Shown piece after piece: positions 35,755 to 44,023 of a DNA stretch of 64,000 nucleotides. The notes under the pieces were generated by a model. It made no database searches, was not told the DNA's origin, and worked only from the letters and a program-made list of their open reading frames with translations. The position numbers and the translations under genes were made by a program. Origin of the DNA: Hyphomonas oceanitis SCH89 (GTDB lineage: Bacteria > Pseudomonadota > Alphaproteobacteria > Caulobacterales > Hyphomonadaceae); assembly GCF_000685295.1 (NCBI RefSeq), contig NZ_ARYL01000020.1:19854-83853 (forward strand), in the 5' to 3' direction. Numbering within the stretch: position 1 is the stretch's first letter; each line of letters opens with the position of its first letter.

Positions 35755-35952
35755 ACCGATTCTCCTATTCGCATAATCGTCGCCGAGATTGACGACAGGT
35801 AGAATAATGATCCTATCTAAAGTAGAGTCAATAATCGACAAAATTAAAATCCAGAAAGAAATACAAGCAGTTTTTGCTCGGGCATGGTTGGCTTCACGAA
35901 GGTTTTGTGCAGTCGCATCTGAAGTGCGGGCAGGCTCCGCCCCGAGGCGATA

Positions 35953-37308
35953 CTAAGCCGTGTCTTCGTTGATCTGGGGAAGAAGAACCGGCAACGGCGA
36001 TTGCTGCAACAGGCGTCGCGCCTTTTCCACATCACCGATTCGACGCGATGTCTCGGCACGGATCAACGCATAATAGGCACGAGCGTAGGGATCTGTTGAA
36101 AAAAGAGCCGGAGAACTCAGCACTGAGGCAAACGCTCTGTCGGGCGTTCGCCAACCTGGCCCGTAAGTTTCAGCAAGGTAGCGATCCGGATTGTCAGGCA
36201 CGGTCCATGTCCTGCCGCCATAGACGGCTTTCTTCAACCCGAATGCGCTGAAACGCCATGCGATATCACCCGGCAAGGATCCGAGGCCGCAATGCAGCTT
36301 ATCTTCGCGCTGCTCGTAGATGAAAACATCGACGCCGGTCCCGTCAACATTAAGAGCGAAGTACTGGTCATTTGGCCGGGCGCGGCGGGCTAGCATGAGC
36401 CCGGGATCCTCGCGGAGGATACGGTATATGTCTGGCGCTGTGCCGGGGCTGGAAAGCACGCCAATATCCACATCCCGGTCATAAACAAGCGGACCGCCAT
36501 TGCGGTGAAAGCCGAGCAGCGTTCCTGCGGCCAGAAACGGCGTGACGCCACTTGCCTGAAATATGGCGAAGACTTTCAACAGGGCGGCTATTGCCGCATC
36601 TGGCTTGAATTGAGGTCTTGGCGAAATCTTCGCCGCACCGGGCGCGCTAAAGACAAGCGAGTTTTGTCTATGTTCCAGGGCAGCCCGATAGTCCCCTGTC
36701 TCATAGCAGGCCCGCGCGAGGCAGGCATAAGCGGTCGATTGATCCTCAAACCGTGCAAAATTCTGCCTGACAAAGCCGACCGCATTCTCGTCACGTCCTG
36801 CATCGAGAAGCGCATTCATGCATCTGACAAATAGGATGGGCTGGACGGCCGGGTCTTCGCAGAGGTGACAAAGTAGTCTGGCCGCTCGGGCGATGGCGTC
36901 TAGGCGCTCTTCCTCGCGAGGCGTGATATCTGCGATCGATTGCAGCGATCGCCATGCATGAGGCTGGGCCGTGACCGCATAGCGAAAAGCGTTCAGGGCA
37001 TTCTCACGGTCTTCAAGCAGATGCAGGGCAAGCCCCTTTCCGTGCAAAGCCTGTGCATCGCGGGGATTGGTCGCAAGGATATTCGCGAACACGGTTAGCG
37101 CGTCAGAGGCGTGTCCCGCACGCAGGTGAGCGGCAGCCAGAGACTGGAGAATGGGGAGATGGTCCGGCCATAGAGAACTTGCTTCGTCCAGCACGCTAAT
37201 CGCTTCGTCCGGAAGGCCCGCCGCGAGGCAACGCAGCCCGGAGCGAAGCGCGTCCTGCCAGCGGCGCTCACCCCGCGCCGGTTGGTCTGCCTGAGCATCT
37301 GTCGCCAC
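35953..37308 (-). CDS. TPR protein with LicD-like nucleotidyltransferase domain
   Basis: About 451 residues from a GTG at 37308 that follows GGAGG by 5 bases; a TTG at 37320 precedes that site. TPR-like helices fill about residues 10-225 (AISVLDEASSLWPDHLPILQ, AQALHGKGLALHLLEDRENA). A LicD/fukutin-like domain follows: VTPFLAAGTLLGFHRNGG and LVYDRDVDIGVL (about 255-285) carry the GTLLG and DxDxD-like metal-binding motifs. LicD enzymes transfer phosphocholine or phospho-sugars. It lies 198 bases upstream of the lasso precursor on the same strand. A tailoring role is possible but unproven; a surface glycan role is the alternative. Confidence 0.8.
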   Translation of the reverse strand: MATDAQADQPARGERRWQDALRSGLRCLAAGLPDEAISVLDEASSLWPDHLPILQSLAAAHLRAGHASDALTVFANILATNPRDAQALHGKGLALHLLEDRENALNAFRYAVTAQPHAWRSLQSIADITPREEERLDAIARAARLLCHLCEDPAVQPILFVRCMNALLDAGRDENAVGFVRQNFARFEDQSTAYACLARACYETGDYRAALEHRQNSLVFSAPGAAKISPRPQFKPDAAIAALLKVFAIFQASGVTPFLAAGTLLGFHRNGGPLVYDRDVDIGVLSSPGTAPDIYRILREDPGLMLARRARPNDQYFALNVDGTGVDVFIYEQREDKLHCGLGSLPGDIAWRFSAFGLKKAVYGGRTWTVPDNPDRYLAETYGPGWRTPDRAFASVLSSPALFSTDPYARAYYALIRAETSRRIGDVEKARRLLQQSPLPVLLPQINEDTA

Positions 37309-37468
37309 CTTGGCCTCCAAATGAGAAATCGAGCAGTTGAAAATCGTAATGTTAAACCTTAAGTGGGAATATAATACAACGTGAAGATTGGTATTTGGCT
37401 AAAGTGGCCTTGCCGCCGGCCTTGTGGACCGGGCGGCGGGGAGCGTTCGAAGACTTTTTGAAACCGGG
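37309..37468. promoter_or_regulatory. Divergent promoter region between the LicD-like gene and luxR
   Basis: 160 AT-rich bases separate the two divergent genes, with runs such as GGGAATATAATACAACG near 37365-37381 that could hold a -10 element. No clear 18-20-bp lux box was found by eye, so direct LuxR control is undecided. Confidence 0.4.
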
Positions 37469-38206
37469 ATGACACCCATGCGAAACTATGACGGTAGCGC
37501 AGTTCTCGAAGCCATCAGGCTCATTCTCGCAACACATAGCGATAGCGCCGCACTGATCGCTTTGGCCGGCTTCATCGAAGCCTACGGATTTGAAAAGATT
37601 TTCCTGGGCCATCTCGTCAATCCCTACAGCGTGCCGCTGAAGGATATTCTCTATCTTTCCAACTGGCCGGAGGAACTCAAGGCTGCCCGAAAGAAGCAGG
37701 CGGCTATCCTGCATGACCCGGTGGCGATCTGCGCCATACGGTCCAAACGGCCATTCACCTGGGCTGAAGCGCGTGCTCATGCCACGCGCTCTGGCCGCAG
37801 GATTGTCGACCTCGTCCATGGGTTTGGTCTGACACATGGCATGATGTTTCCCATGCATGCGCTCGACAGCGTGTCGGGTGGCGTATCACTTGGAGGCCCC
37901 CTCAAAACCGACCTGTCACCGATCCAGATCAGAGAATTGGAGATCGTTTGCCAGGCCGCCTATTATCATCTCGAGAGTATGCATGGTCCATTTCCCTATC
38001 AGAAGGTGGCCGAGCTTACCGGACGTGAAGCTGAATGCGTGACATTTGCCGCCTCGGGCAAATCCAACTGGGAGATCGCTCACATACTTGGCATTCAAGA
38101 GGACACGGTCAAGAAGACCCTGCGCCGGGCGAGCAACAAGCTGGACGCCGTCAATCGGACCCATCTGGTCGCGAGCGCGATTGCGCGTCATCAGATATTT
38201 CCCTGA
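37469..38206 (+). CDS. luxR: LuxR-family quorum-sensing regulator
   Basis: About 245 residues from the ATG at 37469 (alternatives: ATG 37478, GTG 37424). The autoinducer-binding domain spans about 10-165. It keeps the Trp and Asp of the ligand pocket (SNWPEEL, HDPVAI) and FTW, but the usual Tyr between them is not seen. The GerE-type helix-turn-helix is at about 180-240 (LTGREAECVTFAASGKSNWE, IAHILGIQEDTVKKTLRRA, ending AVNRTHLVASAIA). The luxI gene follows within 27 bases, so it is the cognate receptor for that signal. Confidence 0.92.
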   Translation: MTPMRNYDGSAVLEAIRLILATHSDSAALIALAGFIEAYGFEKIFLGHLVNPYSVPLKDILYLSNWPEELKAARKKQAAILHDPVAICAIRSKRPFTWAEARAHATRSGRRIVDLVHGFGLTHGMMFPMHALDSVSGGVSLGGPLKTDLSPIQIRELEIVCQAAYYHLESMHGPFPYQKVAELTGREAECVTFAASGKSNWEIAHILGIQEDTVKKTLRRASNKLDAVNRTHLVASAIARHQIFP

Positions 38207-38209
38207 CAA

Positions 38210-38225
38210 GTCCCCGAAAGGGGAC
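38210..38225 (+). promoter_or_regulatory. GAAA-tetraloop hairpin covering the luxI ribosome site
   Basis: GTCCCC-GAAA-GGGGAC forms a perfect 6-bp stem closed by a GNRA-type loop, four bases after the luxR stop. The right arm with the loop end (AAGGGGA) is the only ribosome-site-like sequence before the luxI ATG at 38234. The stem could mask it and limit synthase translation, or the DNA palindrome could bind a regulator. Confidence 0.6.
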
Positions 38226-38233
38226 ATTACCAG

Positions 38234-38932
38234 ATGACGTCCCTGGAACATGATCCTTCTGCCACACAAGGAGAAGAAGCCGTGTTCAAAATCATCACGC
38301 CTGACAACCGGGCCCAGAACAGTGCCCTCATCGATGCCATGCATGAGATGCGTTACCGTATCGTCGTCGGCGAGTGGGGATGGGATATTCCCGACATCGC
38401 GAAGGGCTATGACAAGGATCAGTTCGACACCGATGACACCGTCTATGTCATCGTACGAAGCAGGGCCGGCGATGTGGTCGGCTCGTCGCGGCTCAATCCA
38501 ACCATCCACCCGCATATGATGAGCGAACTCTTTGCCGATTATTGCGATCTCCAGCCCTATCCAGTGGGCAGGGACGTCTGGGAATGTTCGCGCTTTGTCA
38601 CAGACCGTGCTTTGATGGAGGATGCCGTTGACGATTTCAGAGTTCGGTGTCGTCTCGGCCTCGGCCTGACGGCCTGGAGCCTCGATAACAAGGTTTCGCG
38701 GTTAAGCTGGCTCACACATCAGAAGTTTTTCAATTTGGTGCAGAAGGTTTGGGATACCGAGCCGCTTGGCTTGCCGAAGCGCGAAGGGGACGGTTGGGCC
38801 TGGATCCCGGCTGTTTCCCGCATGGATGAGGCGACATTTGATCGCCAACTGGATCGCTACAGAAACGCCGACGCGATCGTCGCCCAGTATATGGGCGCTA
38901 GGCCAGCCCTAAGCCAGGCGCAAGTCGTATGA
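38234..38932 (+). CDS. luxI: Acyl-homoserine-lactone synthase (LuxI family)
   Basis: 232 residues. Conserved synthase features are in order: RYRIVVGEWGWDIP (Arg and Trp of the SAM site), YDKDQFDTDDTVYVIV (Asp pair), and GSSRLNPTIHPHMM followed by DVWECSRFVTD (Arg, Glu, Arg). It makes an N-acyl-homoserine lactone from SAM and acyl-ACP or acyl-CoA; the chain length cannot be read from sequence. A 20-residue N-terminal extension precedes the core, and a Met at residue 18-20 is absent, so the 38234 start is kept. It overlaps the dioxygenase gene by ATGA. Confidence 0.93.
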   Translation: MTSLEHDPSATQGEEAVFKIITPDNRAQNSALIDAMHEMRYRIVVGEWGWDIPDIAKGYDKDQFDTDDTVYVIVRSRAGDVVGSSRLNPTIHPHMMSELFADYCDLQPYPVGRDVWECSRFVTDRALMEDAVDDFRVRCRLGLGLTAWSLDNKVSRLSWLTHQKFFNLVQKVWDTEPLGLPKREGDGWAWIPAVSRMDEATFDRQLDRYRNADAIVAQYMGARPALSQAQVV

Positions 38933-39957
38933 CGGGCCGCAATGCGGTTTGTCTGACTGTCGCAGATCGTCATGCCTTTGCCGAGGATGGCGTTCTTTGC
39001 CTGCGCAATGCGCTGTCAGCAAACGAGGTTGATCTTTTGCGCGCGGCTGTTGACCGCCAAATAGCCAGCCTCGGATCCTCTTCCACGGGTTACGATTTCG
39101 AGGCAATCGCGCATCAGGTTTGGGGTGGGGACAGTATGGTCGAGACCGGTTCTGCAGACCGGTTCGATATGGAGCGGCTCAAGGACATGATCCGCGCAGA
39201 TCCTTTCTCCCGTCCCCTGCAGGAGACGGTCGGCACAGGACAGACCGGCCTCTTCTTCTACGACGTTGCGGCCTGGCGTCACGACAGAGGTGTCAGGCAG
39301 GTCGCCTTTGATTCGGCACTACCACAGATCGTAAGCCAACTGCTTGAGGCTCGCTATCTCAATTTCTGGGAGGATACGACCTTCGTTAAGGCTCCGCAAA
39401 CGCGGCAAAGAACAGCGTTTCATCAGGACCTTTCCTACTTTCAGATCGAGGGGGACCAGTGCGTCGTCGTCTGGATGCCGCTCGATCCAGCTGACCTTGC
39501 CAATGGTGTTACGCAATATGTCCGAGGGTCCCACCGATGGGATGAAATCTTTGCGCCCAATGTCTTTGTTTCACAGACTCCGATCGCCACTTCTGCTGAC
39601 AGCCGGTGTCCCGACATCGAAGCAGCTCAGGAACGCTACGACGTGATCAGCTTTGATGTCATGCCGGGCGATGTGATTATCCACCATGTGCGCACCGTGC
39701 ATGGTGCGGGGGGCAATCCGTCTGATCGGTGGCGGCGCGCAATGTCCTTTCGGTATTGCGGTGATAAAGTTCGGTATTTCGACCGGCCGGGTGCGATCAG
39801 CCAGGTTGGCGTCGCTCATGACCTGAAGAATGGTGACCGGCTCTTTTCGGCTGACTACCCTGTCGTCTGGCCAAGGCCTTGGCCGGGATTCCGCATGGCG
39901 GATGCTTTTGACGCGCAGATCTGTCTACAGAAGGGGTCCCAGGCGTCGACGGCCTGA
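38929..39957 (+). CDS. Phytanoyl-CoA dioxygenase-family protein linked to luxI
   Basis: 342 residues, Fe(II)/2-oxoglutarate oxygenase fold. The iron facial triad appears as HQD (TAFHQDLSYF, about residue 165) and a distal His (IIHHVRTVHGAGGN, about 250); a later Arg (WRRAMSFRY) can bind 2-oxoglutarate. It is translationally coupled to luxI. The luxR-luxI-phyH order is found in several alphaproteobacteria, which suggests that it modifies the acyl chain of the signal or a quorum-controlled metabolite, but this is not established. Confidence 0.88.
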   Translation: MTGRNAVCLTVADRHAFAEDGVLCLRNALSANEVDLLRAAVDRQIASLGSSSTGYDFEAIAHQVWGGDSMVETGSADRFDMERLKDMIRADPFSRPLQETVGTGQTGLFFYDVAAWRHDRGVRQVAFDSALPQIVSQLLEARYLNFWEDTTFVKAPQTRQRTAFHQDLSYFQIEGDQCVVVWMPLDPADLANGVTQYVRGSHRWDEIFAPNVFVSQTPIATSADSRCPDIEAAQERYDVISFDVMPGDVIIHHVRTVHGAGGNPSDRWRRAMSFRYCGDKVRYFDRPGAISQVGVAHDLKNGDRLFSADYPVVWPRPWPGFRMADAFDAQICLQKGSQASTA

Positions 39958-40114
39958 CACAGGCGGCAGTATGTTCTTCTGAGCAGGAGAATCATGGCCG
40001 GCATCGCCCGTCGGATCGACAGGGCGCCCGATGCGGTGCTGGACGCTCGACGCCAGCTCATGAGCCGTCTATTGTAGCGGACAGAATAAAGAAGCCGCAG
40101 GGAGGGAGATTCGG

Positions 40115-40507
40115 TTGAAGAAACCGCGACCAGGCGCCAATGCAGCCCGTACAGCGACAGAAGTCGATCGCCAGGTCGGGCACAATGTCCGCAGGATCAG
40201 AAACGCCCTTGGCCTGACCCTCATGGAATTGAGCGAACAGCTGGGAATCAGTCATCAGCAGCTCCAGAAATATGAGACCGGCAGCAACCGGCTCAGCGCC
40301 GGAACCCTTATGGCGATGTCGGAGCGCCTTGGTGTACCCATCAGTGAGCTGTTCGACGCTGGCGGCACGACAAAAAAAACATCGGAATCGGAGAGCGACA
40401 GACTGAAGGTCGTCTGTCGCCGGGTCATTGAACGGACGCGCTCCCGGAAAACGCTGGATCTCATGGCGCGTGTACTGAAAGCCATAGACGAGAATGGCAG
40501 TCTGTAG
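40115..40507 (+). CDS. XRE-family transcriptional regulator
   Basis: 130 residues from a TTG with a strong GGAGGGAG seven bases upstream. XRE domain at about residues 20-80 (VRRIRNALGLTLMELSEQLG, ISHQQLQKYETGSNRLSAGT), C-terminal helical tail (TLDLMARVLKAIDENG-like). It is a paralogue of the regulator at 22.7 kb, sharing the SHQQLQKYE segment and the tail layout. It stands alone downstream of the quorum-sensing operon; the target is unknown. Confidence 0.87.
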   Translation: MKKPRPGANAARTATEVDRQVGHNVRRIRNALGLTLMELSEQLGISHQQLQKYETGSNRLSAGTLMAMSERLGVPISELFDAGGTTKKTSESESDRLKVVCRRVIERTRSRKTLDLMARVLKAIDENGSL

Positions 40508-40659
40508 GTGGACAGAGATATTTGAACCGGGAACTTTTATCGTCTTACTTTGCGATCGGCCGTGTCCCGACCTGGCATGACCGAAATCGTATTAAAGAGG
40601 CCAGTCAGAGCAGCGGTCTGGTCCGCGTTCCCGGCCGGGAGCCAATTCGGACATGCAGG

Positions 40660-41670
40660 TCACGCCTCAACGCCCTCTGCCTTATTGGGGCGCATGAGCA
40701 AGGTCATGATTGCATCATCCACGCTGATCTCGCCCGTTATGATCGCTGCCACGGAAGCGCAGATCGGCATGTCGACATCATGCTCGCTGGCAAGCCGGCG
40801 CAAGACCGGCGCTGTAGCGACGCCTTCGGTGACTGCATTGCGCGCGCCCAATATGCTGTCGAGGCTTTCGCCCCGCCCAAGGGCCAGGCCGCAGCTCATG
40901 TTGCGGCTGGTTTCGGAACTGCAGGTCAGCACGAGATCGCCAAGGCCCGAGAGGCCGGACATGGTTTCGCGGTCAGCGCCCATCGCGAGGGCGAGCCGGG
41001 TCATCTCGGCGCTGCCGCGGGCGATGAGAGCAGCATGGGCGGACCGTCCTAGGCCCTTCCCGAGAGCAATACCGCAGGCAATGGCGAGCACGTTCTTTAC
41101 TGCGCCGCCAATTTCGGCGCCGAGCAGGTCGCTGGCAAGGTAGGGCCGGAAGGTCGGGGTCGAGATGGCCTGAATGAGTTCGCTGCCGATGGACTCATCT
41201 TCCACGGCGAGCGTCACGGCGGTTGGCAGGCCCTTGGCAACGTCGATGGCGAAACTGGGGCCGGACATGACGGCGGGGCTGGCTTCCGGCAATGCGTCAG
41301 CGAGCACTTCGGTCATGAACTTTCCCGTGGATAGCTCGATGCCTTTCGAACAGAGGACGACGGGTGTTCCGGACGCGATGTGGCCCTTCAGGGCGGCAAG
41401 CGTGCTGCGCGTATGCTGCGCCGGGGCGACGGCGAAGAGAGCGTCCAGATTATAGAGGTCAGCCAGCGACGTTGTTGCGCGCAGGGCAGGTTTCAGCGGT
41501 ACGCCGGGCAGGAAAACCGTGTTCTCGTGCGCACTGTTGATCGCGTCAGCGACTTCCGCCTCGAGGCACCAAAGGGTCACGTCCTGCCCGTCGCGGCAGA
41601 GCATCTGCGCGATCGCCGTGCCCCATGCGCCGCCGCCGATTACACCGAATGTCTTGAGAGCTTGAGTCAT
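40660..41670 (-). CDS. gpsA: Glycerol-3-phosphate dehydrogenase [NAD(P)+]
   Basis: About 336 residues from the ATG at 41670. The NAD-binding motif [14 protein letters not shown] opens the protein. Typical GpsA segments follow: [25 protein letters not shown] and the catalytic-lysine region [17 protein letters not shown], with [11 protein letters not shown] near the C-terminal domain. It makes sn-glycerol-3-phosphate for phospholipids in the cytoplasm. It lies 37 bases after the amidotransferase-like gene, so it is probably the third gene of that minus-strand operon. Confidence 0.96.
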   Translation of the reverse strand: MTQALKTFGVIGGGAWGTAIAQMLCRDGQDVTLWCLEAEVADAINSAHENTVFLPGVPLKPALRATTSLADLYNLDALFAVAPAQHTRSTLAALKGHIASGTPVVLCSKGIELSTGKFMTEVLADALPEASPAVMSGPSFAIDVAKGLPTAVTLAVEDESIGSELIQAISTPTFRPYLASDLLGAEIGGAVKNVLAIACGIALGKGLGRSAHAALIARGSAEMTRLALAMGADRETMSGLSGLGDLVLTCSSETSRNMSCGLALGRGESLDSILGARNAVTEGVATAPVLRRLASEHDVDMPICASVAAIITGEISVDDAIMTLLMRPNKAEGVEA

Positions 41671-41707
41671 GGGCGGAGATTTATCGAAGTTGGGGGCAGG
41701 GGCAAGC

Positions 41708-42418
41708 TCAAGACTGCGGCTGCGCGCTGGTTGTACGGGCTTCATAGGCTGCTGCGACGAGGCGTTCGAAGATCCGGCGGAACCTGCCGCGATAGGTCAT
41801 GAATTCCGGATGGAACTGGACGCCGAGATAGAAGGTCTTGCTGGGGTCTTCGATGGCCTGAACGACGCCATTGGCCTCTTGCGCGGTGATCACGAGGTTC
41901 TTGCCGATCTTTGCGATGGCCTGCTTGTGGATTGAATTGACCCTGACACTGGCCTTGCCGAGAATATCGCGGATGAGGCTGCCGTCGGTCGTCTCGATTG
42001 TCTTGCGGTAGAGGATATGGCCGGGAAGGGTGGAGGGATAATCCACGTCTTCGAACACGCCTTCAAGTTCCTGATGCAGACTGCCGCCGCCGGCTACGTT
42101 CATGACCTGCGCGCCGCGGCATATGGCGAGTGTCGGCAGGTCGGTGTTTCGCGCGGTGCGGGCCCAGTACATTTCCATTTCGTCGCGGCTGCGGTCGTAA
42201 TGGGCGTCTTCGATGGCTTCCTGATCATAGTGCGCCGGGAAGACATCCGACCCACCACCGATGATTAGGGCGTCGATCGGCGCCTCGCGCCATGACATGC
42301 CTGTCGTCAGCGTTTCGGGCCTGCCGCCCGCCATCAGCACAGCCAGCGCAATGGCGGCGTAAGCGAGATTGTCGCCGCCTTCAGGCTTGGTGATGCCGAT
42401 GATGGGCTTGTCTGCCAT
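41708..42418 (-). CDS. Class I glutamine-amidotransferase-like hydrolase (peptidase C26 family)
   Basis: About 236 residues starting [15 protein letters not shown]. Hydrolase motifs: [15 protein letters not shown], nucleophile Cys in [15 protein letters not shown] (about residue 94), and the late His-x-Glu in GVQFHPEFM. The fold matches gamma-glutamyl-GABA hydrolase (PuuD-like). Its start is 5 bases after the stop of the ATP-grasp gene, so the pair probably acts on one gamma-glutamyl or amide compound. The substrate is unknown. Confidence 0.87.
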   Translation of the reverse strand: MADKPIIGITKPEGGDNLAYAAIALAVLMAGGRPETLTTGMSWREAPIDALIIGGGSDVFPAHYDQEAIEDAHYDRSRDEMEMYWARTARNTDLPTLAICRGAQVMNVAGGGSLHQELEGVFEDVDYPSTLPGHILYRKTIETTDGSLIRDILGKASVRVNSIHKQAIAKIGKNLVITAQEANGVVQAIEDPSKTFYLGVQFHPEFMTYRGRFRRIFERLVAAAYEARTTSAQPQS

Positions 42419-42423
42419 GCCGT

Positions 42424-43737
42424 TTAGTCCGTCACTTCCGGTGGCAGCTTGCCGTGCCGGGCGAGGGAACTGAGGATGAAGAAGATGCCGAGCGAGGTCA
42501 TCGGGTCTTCCGAAAGCATCAGTTCGGATTTGGCATTCTTTGCATTGCGCGACTGTACCCGAAGCAGGGCGATGGCCTCGTCGAGATTTGTGGCTTTGCC
42601 GAATGCTGTCTTCAGGGAGGCAAACGCGCTCTTGAGTTCGCCTTTTTCGACATGGTCGATCATCTGGCGAACAGATTGTTTCGCGCCTTCTGTGTCTACC
42701 TCTGCCGACAAGGCCTGCTTGATGGCGCCAGCAGCCCAGGCGACGGGAATCCGTGTCTTGGTGCCGACCACGGCTTCGGACGCTTCCGGGACGGTGCCAT
42801 AGGCGAAGAGGTGATAGAGCAGCCATGGGAAGTCGACGCCGGATTCGACACTCTGGAAGAGGCCTGCCCAGAAGCGCGGATTGACTTCGATGATAACAGG
42901 TTCGTCGTCAGGATTACCGCTCCACATGAAGTCGATTTCGGCGATGCCGTTCCAGCCGACAGCTTTCATCAATGTGTTGGCCGCACGGATAAAGGGGGCG
43001 TCGTCGATGGTTTCGCGCATGGCGCCTGCGCCGCCTTCGGACGGCATGTTCTGCAGGTTGTGATAGGCCATGTGTGCGCGCAGTTCGCCGTTCTCGTACA
43101 GCACGCCGAGGCAGTAGTCCTCGCCGGTCGCTGCTTGCTGCAGCAGGGGCGGCGGGTTCTCCTTGGCGACGCGTTCGATGGCGCGTTTGAGGAGCTTGTC
43201 CTTGTCCTGGAAGAACTCGATGCCGCGGCCGCCGACTTCATCGACTGCCTTGATAAGCGCGGGCATGGTGAGTTCTGCGACGGCGGCTTTCACTTCTTCA
43301 GCATTGGTGGGAGTGAAGGTTTTCGGGGCGGCGATGTCGAGCGGCTTCAGTGTTTCAACGAGATGCTGCTTGGGGTCGACCTGGTCGATGGACGTGAAGT
43401 CGGCGGCGGCGAGCGTGATCAGGCCCTCGAATTTTGCGCGGTGTTCGGAGAGAAATTTGCCGTCCCGGAATGTCGGGATGAGGATATAGGGGCGGTCGTC
43501 ATCGGGCTTCAGCTCACGGACATGGGCCACCATGTCGGCAAGGTAGCGACGGGGATCGTCGGCCTGATCGGCATGCACGAAATTGCCTTCGGTGAAGCGG
43601 GAGAACGAGGCCGCCGTCATACCGACGCTGTCACAGGTAATGACCTCAATGCCCTGTTTTGAAAGCGAATGTGCGATCACAACAGCCATAAGGCTGCGGC
43701 CATACGTGACGATCGCGCGCCCTTTGAACTCAGTCAT
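42424..43737 (-). CDS. ATP-grasp ligase (carbamoyl-phosphate-synthase-like)
   Basis: About 437 residues from the ATG at 43737 with GGGGAGA upstream; a longer frame to 43977 has no such site. A Rossmann-like pre-ATP-grasp part (GRAIVTYGRSLMAVVIAHSL) is followed by an ATP-grasp domain with KAVDEVGGRGIEFFQD, GEDYCLGVLYENGEL and the metal site IEVNPRFWAGLFQSVESGVD. These enzymes join a carboxylate to an amine through an acyl phosphate. The next gene is a gamma-glutamyl hydrolase-like enzyme. A small peptide or amide pathway is inferred; the substrate is unknown. Confidence 0.82.
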   Translation of the reverse strand: MTEFKGRAIVTYGRSLMAVVIAHSLSKQGIEVITCDSVGMTAASFSRFTEGNFVHADQADDPRRYLADMVAHVRELKPDDDRPYILIPTFRDGKFLSEHRAKFEGLITLAAADFTSIDQVDPKQHLVETLKPLDIAAPKTFTPTNAEEVKAAVAELTMPALIKAVDEVGGRGIEFFQDKDKLLKRAIERVAKENPPPLLQQAATGEDYCLGVLYENGELRAHMAYHNLQNMPSEGGAGAMRETIDDAPFIRAANTLMKAVGWNGIAEIDFMWSGNPDDEPVIIEVNPRFWAGLFQSVESGVDFPWLLYHLFAYGTVPEASEAVVGTKTRIPVAWAAGAIKQALSAEVDTEGAKQSVRQMIDHVEKGELKSAFASLKTAFGKATNLDEAIALLRVQSRNAKNAKSELMLSEDPMTSLGIFFILSSLARHGKLPPEVTD

Positions 43738-43939
43738 GGAATCTCCCCCAAACCTTCTCGACTTGCTTGAACGCCTCCGGACAGACTTCGTTCCTGTCAG
43801 GTGACGGATGACCAAAAATGCACGGAAGAACCCGTCCCAGGCCCAGTCGAGGCCCCGTCTCCGAATTCTATGATTACCATCTCCGGGGGCGGAAATCATT
43901 GATGAACTGCCAAGGGCAAATACGTTGACAGAATGATCT

Positions 43940-43976
43940 TGAAAATCATTCGCAATATTGTTGCGAGCTATTCTCA
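43940..43976. promoter_or_regulatory. Fur-like box upstream of the siderophore receptor
   Basis: Bases 43940-43954 read TGCGAATGATTTTCA on the minus strand, 12 of 15 matches to the 7-1-7 Fur consensus TGATAATGATTATCA. A weaker copy (9 of 15) follows at 43962-43976. A TTGACA element lies just upstream at 43925. Iron repression by Fur fits the two genes that follow. Confidence 0.6.
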
Positions 43977-44023
43977 AAACTGCTAGGGCGCCTCAAACAT
44001 CCAAACACAGAGAGAATTCGATC

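Noticed and set aside
35875..35949. Short minus-strand frame upstream of the precursor (MRLHKTFVKPTM...) resembling some lasso leaders
   Set aside because: It stops without a Thr-x-Gly junction or core, has no ribosome site and overlaps the 3' end region of the LicD-like gene.
40629..40640. Palindrome TCCCGGCCGGGA between XRE and gpsA
   Set aside because: Short GC palindromes are common at this base composition; no T-tract and no spaced repeat.
42454..43662. 402-codon plus-strand frame opposite the ATP-grasp gene
   Set aside because: Clear ATP-grasp motifs on the minus strand; the plus frame has no start signal or family features.
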